A stretch of 17,271 nt of DNA, from the NCBI GenBank assembly GCA_027000765.1, contig JALTNJ010000124.1:1-17271 (forward strand), written 5' to 3'. Every line of letters starts with the position of its first letter. The first letter of the stretch is position 1. This DNA comes from Nitrososphaeria archaeon (GTDB lineage Archaea > Thermoproteota > Nitrososphaeria > Geothermarchaeales > JDFR-13). Under the pieces are notes generated by a model that worked only from the letters and a program-made list of their open reading frames with translations, had not been told where the DNA came from and made no database searches. Shown here piece after piece: positions 1-7,046 of this stretch. The position numbers and the translations under genes are program-made.

Positions 1-214
1 ATCCTTTAGGAGATAATTTATAGACTCCTCTATCCACTTTATTAACCAATCCTGCTTCACGCAGTTTTTCCAGGCAGTAGAGGACCTTTCTCTTACCCAT
101 ATTAACATGTCCACTTATAAGTGAGGGAGGAGAAGGACCTTCCTTAGCTAAACAATCCATTATACTTATACAGTCTCCACGTAGAATCCCCAGTAGTTTC
201 TCCAGGCCCTCCAT
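1..214 (-). CDS. Winged helix-turn-helix transcriptional regulator, partial (C-terminus outside window)
   Basis: An open frame runs from an ATG at 214 to the window edge without a stop, giving 71 residues that begin MEGLEKLLGILRGDC. It reads as a winged-helix domain: a first helix (ISIMDCLAKEG, about residues 16-26), a second helix (SLISGHVNMGK), a recognition helix (KRKVLYCLEKLREAGLV, about 41-57) and the start of the wing (NKVDRGVYKLSPKG). The segment LEKLREAGLVNK..RGVYKLSPKG is typical of archaeal ArsR/MarR/PadR-like DNA-binding proteins. Specific ligand and target cannot be read from it. The gene lies 77 bases downstream of the GGT-type gene on the same strand and has its own AT-rich promoter, so it could be independently expressed. 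It is a reasonable but unproven candidate for a local regulator. The family subclass is uncertain because the rest of the protein lies beyond position 1. Confidence 0.7.
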   Translation of the reverse strand, partial: MEGLEKLLGILRGDCISIMDCLAKEGPSPPSLISGHVNMGKRKVLYCLEKLREAGLVNKVDRGVYKLSPKG

Positions 215-241
215 AGGTATCAACAATCAATAATTAAAGTA

Positions 242-253
242 AAATTATATTTT
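242..253 (-). promoter_or_regulatory. TATA-box promoter of the winged-helix gene
   Basis: Read on the minus strand, AAAATATAATTT lies about 28-39 bases before the ATG at 214. This is the spacing expected for an archaeal TATA box driving a leaderless or nearly leaderless transcript. No GGTGA-like ribosome site precedes the ATG, which fits. Transcription-start mapping has not been seen; this is a pattern call. Confidence 0.45.
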
Positions 254-291
254 ATTCTAATGAAACTTAGCTGGATACTCAAGCCAGGTAT

Positions 292-1866
292 TTATTCTAG
301 AGTGGCTACTCCAAATTGTTTCCTAGGATCACTTACACCCAGTACCATGCCATTTTCTAGAAACTCGATGGCCTCCACTGCACCCATATATATACTGTAT
401 TTTCCGAAGTATGGGTTTAAGATGCCTCTCTTAGAAACATCCTCAACCACAGTGTCTCTAGGAGCGTGTTTCAGGTTGAAGCCCTCCACATAGACCTTGT
501 TGTTGAAATAATGGAGACGTGGTTTAAACATGGCTGATACTAGATCCATATCGAGGAATAGGCGGTAGAGCAGGACCTGTAGTAATGCTGATACAATCCT
601 GGTTCCACCAGATGCTCCGATGACCAACATAGGCTTATCATCTTTAAACACTATGGTAGGGCTCATGCTACTCCTTGGACGCTTCCCAGGCTGGATATAA
701 TTTGAAGACTTAGGATTATAATCGAAGTCATGTAGCTCATCGTTCATAAGTAAGCCAGTATCCTTAATAGCTACTCCAGAACCCATGAAACACTCCAAGG
801 TCTCGGTCAGGGACACCATATTACCCTCTTGATCCACAACACTAATATGAGCCGTGCCCCTATCCTCCTTCCCACAACATTTTCCTATGGGATGTAAGTC
901 GTCTGTAACAATGTTTTTAGCCTCCTCAATATGCTTGTCACTCAAGAATTTAGAGGGATCAGTGCCTTCTATGAAGTCAGGATCATGGATATATAGATTT
1001 CTTTCATGCATAAGCCACTGTAGGGTTCTTAGGAGAAGCAGCTCGATATTCTCCCTATCTAGGGATAGTCCATTTAGGATCTTTAGACCTTCAACTAATA
1101 ATGCCCCCGAACCAGGAGGGGGCATTGTAACGAATTTATATTCACCTACTTCGTGGACAAGCGGCTCCCTGATCTTCACACTATACAAGTTTAGATCAGC
1201 ATCCGATATGGTACCGCCATTCTCCTCCATATCCTTTATAATTTGATCAGCTACATATCCTCGATAGAAGGTATCCACGCCCTCTTCAAGAATATGTTTA
1301 AGCGTGTTGGCTAGGTCCCTCTGGATAAGTATTTCCCCTGTCTTGTAAGCCTCGTTATCCTGTAGGAAAACGTCGCTGGAATATTTATTTCGACGGATCT
1401 TCTCCAGAGACTTGGGAATATATTTCATTGCAAACTCCCATAGTGGAGAGACCGCGATGCCTTCGGAAGCATATTTTATTGGATAATGAAAGATATCCTT
1501 TAAACTCAATACACCATATTTCTCATGTAGGTATAGTAGGCCGGCTACGAAGCCGGGTACACCTATAGAGGAGTATCCCGTGGATTTATTCTCCTCCACA
1601 TCATAATCTGAGAGATTAATCCCTTTGGGAGCAACTTCCCGATGATCGACTATCTCCATCCTCCCGTCGTTCATATAGACAAGGCCAAAGCCCCCGCCTC
1701 CTAGCCCCATCCATCCCGGCTCTACAACAGCCATCGTAAGGGATGTGGCTATGGCGGCGTCAACGGCGTTACCGCCTTTCTTAAGTATATGGATACCAAC
1801 TTCCGATGCGAGTGGGGATAGGCTGACCACCGCGCCTCTGCCTATAGCTACACCATACATATTCAT
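292..1866 (-). CDS. ggt: Gamma-glutamyltransferase-family Ntn hydrolase
   Basis: A 524-residue protein with the full GGT/acylase layout. The large-subunit part has PLASEVGIHILKKGGNAVDAAIA (about 18-40) and the substrate-carboxylate arginine in HREVAP (R76). The autocleavage site is GTAHISVVD with nucleophile Thr338, followed by GLLMNDELHDF (371-381), PRSSMSPTIV (Ser399-Ser400) and the oxyanion-hole glycines GASGGTR (420-421). In the family the proenzyme cuts itself before the Thr, then transfers or hydrolyses gamma-glutamyl or other acyl groups. No signal peptide is visible: the conserved N-terminal motif starts by residue 7, so a cytoplasmic location is inferred. The E. coli gamma-glutamyl contact Asn411 is Glu358 here, while the Asp433 counterpart (Asp380) is kept. 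Transferase, hydrolase or acylase activity therefore remains open. The start ATG at 1866 sits about 30 bases behind a TATA-like element; an alternative ATG lies six bases further in. Confidence 0.9.
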   Translation of the reverse strand: MNMYGVAIGRGAVVSLSPLASEVGIHILKKGGNAVDAAIATSLTMAVVEPGWMGLGGGGFGLVYMNDGRMEIVDHREVAPKGINLSDYDVEENKSTGYSSIGVPGFVAGLLYLHEKYGVLSLKDIFHYPIKYASEGIAVSPLWEFAMKYIPKSLEKIRRNKYSSDVFLQDNEAYKTGEILIQRDLANTLKHILEEGVDTFYRGYVADQIIKDMEENGGTISDADLNLYSVKIREPLVHEVGEYKFVTMPPPGSGALLVEGLKILNGLSLDRENIELLLLRTLQWLMHERNLYIHDPDFIEGTDPSKFLSDKHIEEAKNIVTDDLHPIGKCCGKEDRGTAHISVVDQEGNMVSLTETLECFMGSGVAIKDTGLLMNDELHDFDYNPKSSNYIQPGKRPRSSMSPTIVFKDDKPMLVIGASGGTRIVSALLQVLLYRLFLDMDLVSAMFKPRLHYFNNKVYVEGFNLKHAPRDTVVEDVSKRGILNPYFGKYSIYMGAVEAIEFLENGMVLGVSDPRKQFGVATLE

Positions 1867-1891
1867 AATAAAGAAATCAGATATGTAGGAA

Positions 1892-1905
1892 ATCTAAATA
1901 AGTAT
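1892..1905 (-). promoter_or_regulatory. TATA-like promoter of the GGT gene
   Basis: The minus strand reads TACTTATTTAGATT here, centred about 32 bases before the ATG at 1866. There is no Shine-Dalgarno-like sequence immediately before that ATG, in line with a short or absent leader. Because the upstream YtcJ-type gene ends only 75 bases away on the same strand, some read-through is also possible. Confidence 0.35.
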
Positions 1906-1940
1906 TAAAAATAGTGTATAGGGGGATAATGCCATAAAAA

Positions 1941-3527
1941 TCAGGTTTCATAGACTATTTTACCGGCTACTATAGTCATGACTACTTTGACATTCTTGAT
2001 ATCTTTAGGAGACACCTCGTCTAAGTTATGAGATAGTATGACCATATCTGCATATTTACCTACTTCAATAGAGCCGAGGGAATCTTCGTCGAATCCTATG
2101 TAGGCAGCGTATTTAGTGTAAAGCTTTAGGGCCTCCTCCAGGCTCATCTTCTCATTCTCTGTATACTTACACAGCTCTATATTATCATAGCATCCTCTGG
2201 TTACAGCGGAATATATTCCATATATTGGGTCTATAGGATCAACAGGCGCATCGGATCCTCCTCCAATGACAATCCCCTTATTCAGGAGAGTCTTGAAGAC
2301 ATATGTCCATTTAGCCCTTTCTGGCCCAAGCCTGTCCACTGTCCAGAAATCAGATATTATGAACCGTGGCTGAACTGCTGCAACCATCTTTAGACGGGAC
2401 ATACGCTCCATTAGATCAGGGGGAGTAAGCGATGCATGCTCAATTCTATGTCTATAGTCACCTATATTACCCTGCAATGTCTCCTCAACAGCGTCTAATA
2501 TAAGCTCTAGTGCATAGTCTCCTATAGCATGCATTGCAAGCTGTAAACCAGCTCCATGACTTTTGGAGACAACCTCTTTGAGACGCTCCGGAGAAACAAC
2601 TAGTTTACCCTTGTTTCCCTCCTCATCTGAATAGGCCTCCCTCAATGCAGCGGTTCTACCTCCAAACGAGCCGTCCACAATGATCTTGATCCCATTTATC
2701 CTAAGAAGATCGTCTCCAAATCCACGTTTTATGCCGAGGGATACTACACTATCGAGATATTCATGGCTATAATATATCCTCGTTCGTATCTTTAGTTCCC
2801 CCCTCTCCCTTAAGGCCTGTAAAGCCGCTACCTCTTCAGGTAAGGCAGATACGAAGTGTACTGTCGTAAGCCCATGTTTAACCGCCTCATCAACAGCTAA
2901 TTTAGCCGCCTTAATATGATCCTCCTTACTAGGAGGGGGAATCGCCTTATAAACCAAGCTCATGGCTGTCTCCTTCAATACGCCATTTGGCTCTCCCGAT
3001 GCATCCCTCTCAATAATGCCACCAGGAGGATCCTCTGTATCTTTATTGATGCCAGCTGCTTCAAGAGCCCGAGTGTTTACGACAGCAACGTGCCCACAGA
3101 CCCTAACTAGATAGACTGGGTTATTAGGAGCCACTTCATCCAAGTCATGTTTATTGGGATACCTCTTCTCGGCAAACCGCTCTTGATCCCAGGATCTGCC
3201 TATGATCCACTGTCCCGGTTTGCTTTCCTCCACCTTCTTCTTAACAAGCTTCTTCATCTCCTTGATGGAGGTTACGTGTCTTAAGTCGATGAAACCAAGG
3301 GAAAATCCGAACTTCACTAGATGTACATGGGTATCTATTAAACCGGGTATAACGCTCTTACCTCCTACATCTATGACTTTAGTTGTGTCCCCGACGTATT
3401 TTGATACACCCTCATTGTCCCCTACATAGATTATCTTACCGTCCTTGACTGCAATAGCCTCCGCCCTCTTATTATCATCTGATAAACAGAGGACATTACC
3501 ATTTTTAATGACTAAGTCGGCATACAT
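1941..3527 (-). CDS. YtcJ-type metal-dependent amidohydrolase (Amidohydro_3)
   Basis: From the ATG at 3527 the protein is 528 residues and has the classic architecture: a small beta domain (DLVIKNGNV, 4-12), a TIM-barrel with metal ligands DTHVHL (H67, H69), the metal-bridging lysine position in GIKIIVDGS (K281), AMHAIGD (H333), RIEHAS (H364) and GGSDAPVDP (D426), then the return beta strands SLGSIEVGKYADMVIL near 483-498. This is the Amidohydro_3/YtcJ family, which hydrolyses C-N bonds in cyclic or acylated amines; the substrate here is unknown. The frame continues 30 codons upstream to 3617, but that extension (MSLNIDIYSPAIFFLYPFLH) is not family-like and runs into the divergent promoter region, so I chose 3527. 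It is followed 74 bases later by the GGT gene on the same strand and is transcribed divergently from the LysA-like gene. Confidence 0.88.
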   Translation of the reverse strand: MYADLVIKNGNVLCLSDDNKRAEAIAVKDGKIIYVGDNEGVSKYVGDTTKVIDVGGKSVIPGLIDTHVHLVKFGFSLGFIDLRHVTSIKEMKKLVKKKVEESKPGQWIIGRSWDQERFAEKRYPNKHDLDEVAPNNPVYLVRVCGHVAVVNTRALEAAGINKDTEDPPGGIIERDASGEPNGVLKETAMSLVYKAIPPPSKEDHIKAAKLAVDEAVKHGLTTVHFVSALPEEVAALQALRERGELKIRTRIYYSHEYLDSVVSLGIKRGFGDDLLRINGIKIIVDGSFGGRTAALREAYSDEEGNKGKLVVSPERLKEVVSKSHGAGLQLAMHAIGDYALELILDAVEETLQGNIGDYRHRIEHASLTPPDLMERMSRLKMVAAVQPRFIISDFWTVDRLGPERAKWTYVFKTLLNKGIVIGGGSDAPVDPIDPIYGIYSAVTRGCYDNIELCKYTENEKMSLEEALKLYTKYAAYIGFDEDSLGSIEVGKYADMVILSHNLDEVSPKDIKNVKVVMTIVAGKIVYET

Positions 3528-3568
3528 TTTGATACACCATCTACCGCTCATAATCCCATGTAAGAAGG

Positions 3569-3587
3569 GATATAGAAAAAATATAGC
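3569..3587 (-). promoter_or_regulatory. Possible TATA region for the YtcJ-type gene
   Basis: The minus strand contains two overlapping AT blocks, CTATATTTTTT and CTATATCC, about 42-60 bases before the ATG at 3527. A start site some 25 bases downstream would give a leader of about 20-30 bases containing the weak ribosome site GGTG at 3533-3536. The shared intergenic region also carries the promoter of the divergent decarboxylase gene. Confidence 0.3.
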
Positions 3588-3640
3588 AGGTGAGTAAATA
3601 TCAATGTTTAATGACATCCAAGGCTAATGCAGGTGTGGAG

Positions 3641-3650
3641 GCTTAAAAGC
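3641..3650 (+). promoter_or_regulatory. TATA-box of the LysA-like gene, supporting start at 3675
   Basis: GCTTAAAAGC is centred about 29 bases before the ATG at 3675, the expected distance for a leaderless archaeal transcript. It lies downstream of the alternative ATG at 3627, so a transcript from this promoter could not use that earlier codon. A purine-rich GGTGTGGAGG at 3632-3641 is too far from 3675 to act as its ribosome site. Confidence 0.45.
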
Positions 3651-3674
3651 GATTTATTCCATATAATAATATTT

Positions 3675-5021
3675 ATGAATTCTATCAATGACCATATTAC
3701 CATAGCCTCTGGAAAAACGTATCTCGACAACGTTAATCTAGGGGAAGTAGCTGAGAAATATAGAACTCCAGTATTTGTATTCTCGGAGAAGAGGATTATT
3801 GAAAATGCATTAAGCCTATATCAACTGGCTAAAGACGAGTATGATAAAATCACTATTTTCTACGCTTTGAAAGCGAATTCAAACATCAATATTCTGAGGA
3901 TATTTAGGGAACATGGGGTTTTAGCGGAGGTCGTCTCCCACGGCGAGTTATATAAAGCTATGAAAGCAGGTTATAAGCCAGAGGAGATAGTCTTCAACGG
4001 ACCAGGTAAATATATCGAGGGGCTGGAAACTGCGGTTAAAAAAGGCATTAAATGTATAAACATTGACTCAGAATATGAAATGGAGATAGTTAGAAGCCTC
4101 TCAAAGAAACATGGTGTAAAGACTAGGGTTGCCATGAGAATAGTGCCTGAAGTAGAGGCGCAGGTGATAGAAACGGGTCTCTCATGGACAAAGTTTGGGT
4201 TGGAGATAGATAATGCGTTTGAACTTTATCATAAAGCAGGGGAAGATAAATGGCTGAAGCCTGTGGGGATACATAGCCATCTTGGTTCTCAAATCCTTGA
4301 GTTAGACACTTGGAGAAGGGGGACAAGGGCTTTAGTGGATATGGTTAATAAGTTACGTAGTGAGGGGATAAAGCTTGAGCATATAAATATGGGTGGGGGA
4401 TTCCCCAATGATTATACCATATCTCCGATAGATGTGAATATAGATGTCTTGGATAAATTCAAGCCAAGTATAGAGGAGAAGCCTATATTCCAGACTATAG
4501 TAGACCAACTTAAGAAGACTAGATATGAGGTTGAGTTATATCTAGAACTAGGTAGGCGGCTTATAGCCGATACTGGGATACTGCTTATGAAGGTGATTAA
4601 CCAAAAGACACGGTCAAATGGTGAGAAGTGGCTTATACTCGATGGAGGATTTAATATTTTATTGAGCACCGTCTTATACAAATGGTATTATCCAATGATT
4701 AATCTAAGTAGGATAGAGGAGCCGCATGACCATCCATTTCGAATAGGTGGCCCGATCTGTGATACAGACGATGCCTTCCATGATCTAGAGGGAGAGTTGG
4801 AAAACGATCCCCACTTACCCAGATACAGATATCTACCTGAGAAGACAGAGCCAGGGGATATAATTATGGTACTACATGTAGGTGCGTATACAATAGAGGA
4901 GGCTTCAAACTACAATAGCCTTCCTAGGCCACCGATGGTCCTTGCAACTAAGGAGGGGGGAGTAAGGCTTATACGGAGGGGAGAAACGCTGGAGGATCTA
5001 GTGGAGAAAGAAATGCTGTAG
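3675..5021 (+). CDS. Fold-III PLP-dependent amino-acid decarboxylase, LysA family
   Basis: From ATG 3675 the protein is 448 residues. It shows the alanine-racemase-like barrel with the PLP lysine in FYALKANSN (K66), HLGSQ (202-206), the phosphate-binding glycines MGGGF (239-243) and ELGRR (291-295, EPGR in most relatives). The C-terminal beta domain has GGPICDTDDAF (C362-D363) and GAYT (Y405). Family members decarboxylate meso-diaminopimelate, ornithine, arginine or carboxynorspermidine. Diaminopimelate decarboxylases usually have Cys-Glu where this protein has Cys-Asp, which is the ornithine-decarboxylase form, so I do not assign lysA outright. dapF lies 9 kb away in the same window, which keeps a lysine role plausible. 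The frame extends to ATG 3627, but the TATA box at 3641-3650 and the non-conserved extension favour 3675. It is divergent from the YtcJ-type amidohydrolase. Confidence 0.83.
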   Translation: MNSINDHITIASGKTYLDNVNLGEVAEKYRTPVFVFSEKRIIENALSLYQLAKDEYDKITIFYALKANSNINILRIFREHGVLAEVVSHGELYKAMKAGYKPEEIVFNGPGKYIEGLETAVKKGIKCINIDSEYEMEIVRSLSKKHGVKTRVAMRIVPEVEAQVIETGLSWTKFGLEIDNAFELYHKAGEDKWLKPVGIHSHLGSQILELDTWRRGTRALVDMVNKLRSEGIKLEHINMGGGFPNDYTISPIDVNIDVLDKFKPSIEEKPIFQTIVDQLKKTRYEVELYLELGRRLIADTGILLMKVINQKTRSNGEKWLILDGGFNILLSTVLYKWYYPMINLSRIEEPHDHPFRIGGPICDTDDAFHDLEGELENDPHLPRYRYLPEKTEPGDIIMVLHVGAYTIEEASNYNSLPRPPMVLATKEGGVRLIRRGETLEDLVEKEML

Positions 5022-5055
5022 ATCTCTGGAAACAACGGTATTTCTTTAAAGAAGT

Positions 5056-5066
5056 GGTTTAAATAT
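5056..5066 (+). promoter_or_regulatory. TATA-like element before the small membrane protein
   Basis: GGTTTAAATAT lies just 16-26 bases before the ATG at 5082; a second weaker TTTAAA sits at 5045-5050, better spaced for a start near 5076-5082. No ribosome site is visible, so a very short or absent leader is likely. Confidence 0.3.
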
Positions 5067-5081
5067 AGTTTATTGGATAAC

Positions 5082-5489
5082 ATGAGATATAAGTCTATAA
5101 AGGGATATTGTTATTCAAGCGCCTCATTAGTTATACTAGTGATTATATTTGGCTATTTGCAGGAGACATATTTTACTGTTAACACGATTTACCTGCCGTT
5201 CTTAGTCGCCTTATCTATTTCCACCACGATATTTGCATACCTTGGATACAAGAACCTTAAGAGGGATAAATATCAGAAATTCTTTGGATTTGCACAGGCA
5301 ATATTCCTAGTGATTACTTTAACCGCTGCAGTATATTTGATGCAGTTACATACATTGACTGAGACCGAGAAAATATTAACTGCAGTTATATTCCTTATAC
5401 TAACGGGTACACTTGTAATCTCTATTAGAAACATATCATATGAAGGGGAGAAAAAGATAGTTCCACTGGATTATGGTGGAGAAGCATAA
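5082..5489 (+). CDS. Small membrane protein with four predicted helices, function unknown
   Basis: A 135-residue protein that I do not recognise. Numbering from ATG 5082, hydrophobic stretches suggest four membrane helices: SSASLVILVIIFGYL, TIYLPFLVALSISTTIFAYLGY, FFGFAQAIFLVITLTAAVYLM and ILTAVIFLILTGTLVISI. A short basic loop (KNLKRDKYQK) lies between helices two and three, and the C-terminal tail EGEKKIVPLDYGGEA is charged. By the positive-inside rule the loop and probably both ends are cytoplasmic. An in-frame TTG at 5073 would add three residues; I prefer the ATG because neither has a ribosome site. It follows the LysA-like gene by 60 bases on the same strand with its own AT-rich promoter, and converges on the SsnA-like gene with only nine bases between the stops. 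No motif ties it to transport or catalysis. Confidence 0.7.
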   Translation: MRYKSIKGYCYSSASLVILVIIFGYLQETYFTVNTIYLPFLVALSISTTIFAYLGYKNLKRDKYQKFFGFAQAIFLVITLTAAVYLMQLHTLTETEKILTAVIFLILTGTLVISIRNISYEGEKKIVPLDYGGEA

Positions 5490-5498
5490 GAAGGTTCT

Positions 5499-6929
5499 TT
5501 AGATAAGACCCTCCCTGTGATACTTCACCATCATGCTATCTATATCAATGTATCCTCCCGCCGCTTTATCCATAAGATCTAGAGCCATCTCATTTGCTCT
5601 ATCAACTACACTATCCTCATCTATAAAGATTACTCTGCCCTCAATTACCTTGGGCTCTCCATCCACAAACACATGTGTAACTTCGTTGCCAAACGATGAA
5701 TAAACGAGGTTAAATATGTAGTTTCTAACCGGCCGAGTTACAACTGGATTAAGGTTAAGACGCTTTAAGTCAACCACGATAAAGTCTCCTCTCTTCCCCT
5801 CCTCTAGACTCCCGAGATAATCATCTAGTCCAATTGCCATCGCACCTTCGATAGTCGCAAGCCTAAGAACCTTCCAAGCCGGTATGGCAGTAGGATCTCT
5901 CATGAGGACTTTATTAAGCAAACATACGAATTTAAGTTCGGTAAACAAGCTTTGATTATTATTACCAGCAGCCTGATCCGTACCTAACGCAGATAGCCCA
6001 CCGAGTGATAGGTACTTGGCTAGAGGAGGAACTACACCGTCAATTAGAGCAATTGATCTTTGACAACTAACCATCCTCACGTTATTCTTCGCCATGATCT
6101 TAAGTTCCTCATCACTCGCATCGTGACAATGTGCAGCCAATAAATTGGGTCCCAATATATTTTCTCTATAAAGAATCTTGACCGTAGAGTCACCATATCT
6201 TTTTTTGATCTGCCTCCTCTCTCTGTCTCCCTGGGCAACATGCATGTGTATCATTACATCGTTCTCTCTCGCGAACTCAGTTATCTCCTTAAGCAGGTCA
6301 AGAGGAACCATATCAAGAGCCTGAGGTCCGAGCATCACATTTATCTTAGGGGGTTTATGAAAATCGTTATGGAGTTTTTTTGCGGCATCAAATTCCCTAT
6401 ATCCCCTCTCGATATCAAATGGATAAAGTTCATCCTCTCCAATATCGCTCAAAGATGAGTCGAGGGAATTGATGGTCTCAGTCAATACAGCACGCAACCT
6501 ATACTTTGCATATACCTCCCTAGCTAAGAGAGACATTCTGTGTCCATAATCCCCTAGAGTTGTAGTTCCTGTCTTCAACGCCTCTAAAACAGCTAAAATG
6601 CTTCCTGCAAGCACATGTTTTTTATTAACATACTTCATTATGGGGGACACCGTCTTACGCATCCACTCGATTTCAGGTACATCTTGGCAGAATCCTCTTG
6701 CTATGGCCAATTGAGTATGCATATGAGCATCTATCAAACCGGGCATTATGAGCCCTTTATCCCGTACATCGTAATAATGATCGCTTTTGCTCGCGACACG
6801 CATAACCTCCTCATCCCGACCAGCTGCAACAATAACACCGTCCTCAACATATATGGAGAAGTTCTCGACCGCACCTACACCTTTGCCGCACATAGTTAAA
6901 CCAGCCCAGCCTCTAACTAGTAGCTCCAA
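5499..6929 (-). CDS. Amidohydrolase of the TrzA/SsnA/MtaD class
   Basis: A 476-residue protein in the cytosine-deaminase-like branch of the amidohydrolase superfamily. Metal ligands visible are DAHMHT (H69, H71), HMHVAQ (H230), AAHCHD (H267) and LGTDQAAGNNN (D318). The last motif closely follows the LGTDGAASNN of adenosine/S-adenosylhomocysteine deaminases and triazine hydrolases, and SLEEGKRGDFIVVDL (374-388) closes the beta domain. Deaminases of this group normally have His-x-Ala-Glu, where the Glu shuttles protons; here it is Gln233, so standard deaminase activity is doubtful. A C-terminal extension (MALDLMDKAAGG...MMVKYHREGLI) matches the length of SsnA/AtzB-like proteins. The start is TTG at 6929, chosen because GGTGA at 6936-6940 sits six bases before it and the sequence MELLVRGW begins the first beta strand as expected. 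It is expressed alone, convergent with the small membrane protein. Confidence 0.85.
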   Translation of the reverse strand: MELLVRGWAGLTMCGKGVGAVENFSIYVEDGVIVAAGRDEEVMRVASKSDHYYDVRDKGLIMPGLIDAHMHTQLAIARGFCQDVPEIEWMRKTVSPIMKYVNKKHVLAGSILAVLEALKTGTTTLGDYGHRMSLLAREVYAKYRLRAVLTETINSLDSSLSDIGEDELYPFDIERGYREFDAAKKLHNDFHKPPKINVMLGPQALDMVPLDLLKEITEFARENDVMIHMHVAQGDRERRQIKKRYGDSTVKILYRENILGPNLLAAHCHDASDEELKIMAKNNVRMVSCQRSIALIDGVVPPLAKYLSLGGLSALGTDQAAGNNNQSLFTELKFVCLLNKVLMRDPTAIPAWKVLRLATIEGAMAIGLDDYLGSLEEGKRGDFIVVDLKRLNLNPVVTRPVRNYIFNLVYSSFGNEVTHVFVDGEPKVIEGRVIFIDEDSVVDRANEMALDLMDKAAGGYIDIDSMMVKYHREGLI

Positions 6930-6935
6930 TTTAAG

Positions 6936-6970
6936 TCACCATAAAATAAGATGAATTGGAGACTAATTAT
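6936..6970 (-). promoter_or_regulatory. Promoter and ribosome site of the SsnA-like gene
   Basis: On the minus strand a TATA-like ATAATTAGTC (6961-6970) precedes a GGTGA ribosome site (6936-6940), which is followed after six bases by TTG 6929. The ribosome site decides in favour of the non-ATG start. The region also has to contain the 3' end of the livGF transcript. Confidence 0.4.
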
Positions 6971-7046
6971 AGGAGGAGTAACTTTATTATTAACTATTCA
7001 GAAGAAAGGTTTTAGACTTTGATAAAATAATTTGGAGAAATAGGAT

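Noticed and set aside
854..1246. Plus-strand open frame opposite the GGT gene
   Set aside because: It is antisense to a gene with clear catalytic motifs and has low-complexity Ser/Pro composition typical of a shadow frame.
3528..3617. Upstream extension of the YtcJ-type amidohydrolase to an ATG at 3617
   Set aside because: The extra 30 residues are not family-like and overlap the divergent promoter region; the standard beta strand begins just after ATG 3527.
3627..3674. Earlier ATG for the LysA-like decarboxylase
   Set aside because: A TATA box at 3641-3650 lies inside the extension and fits a leaderless start at 3675.
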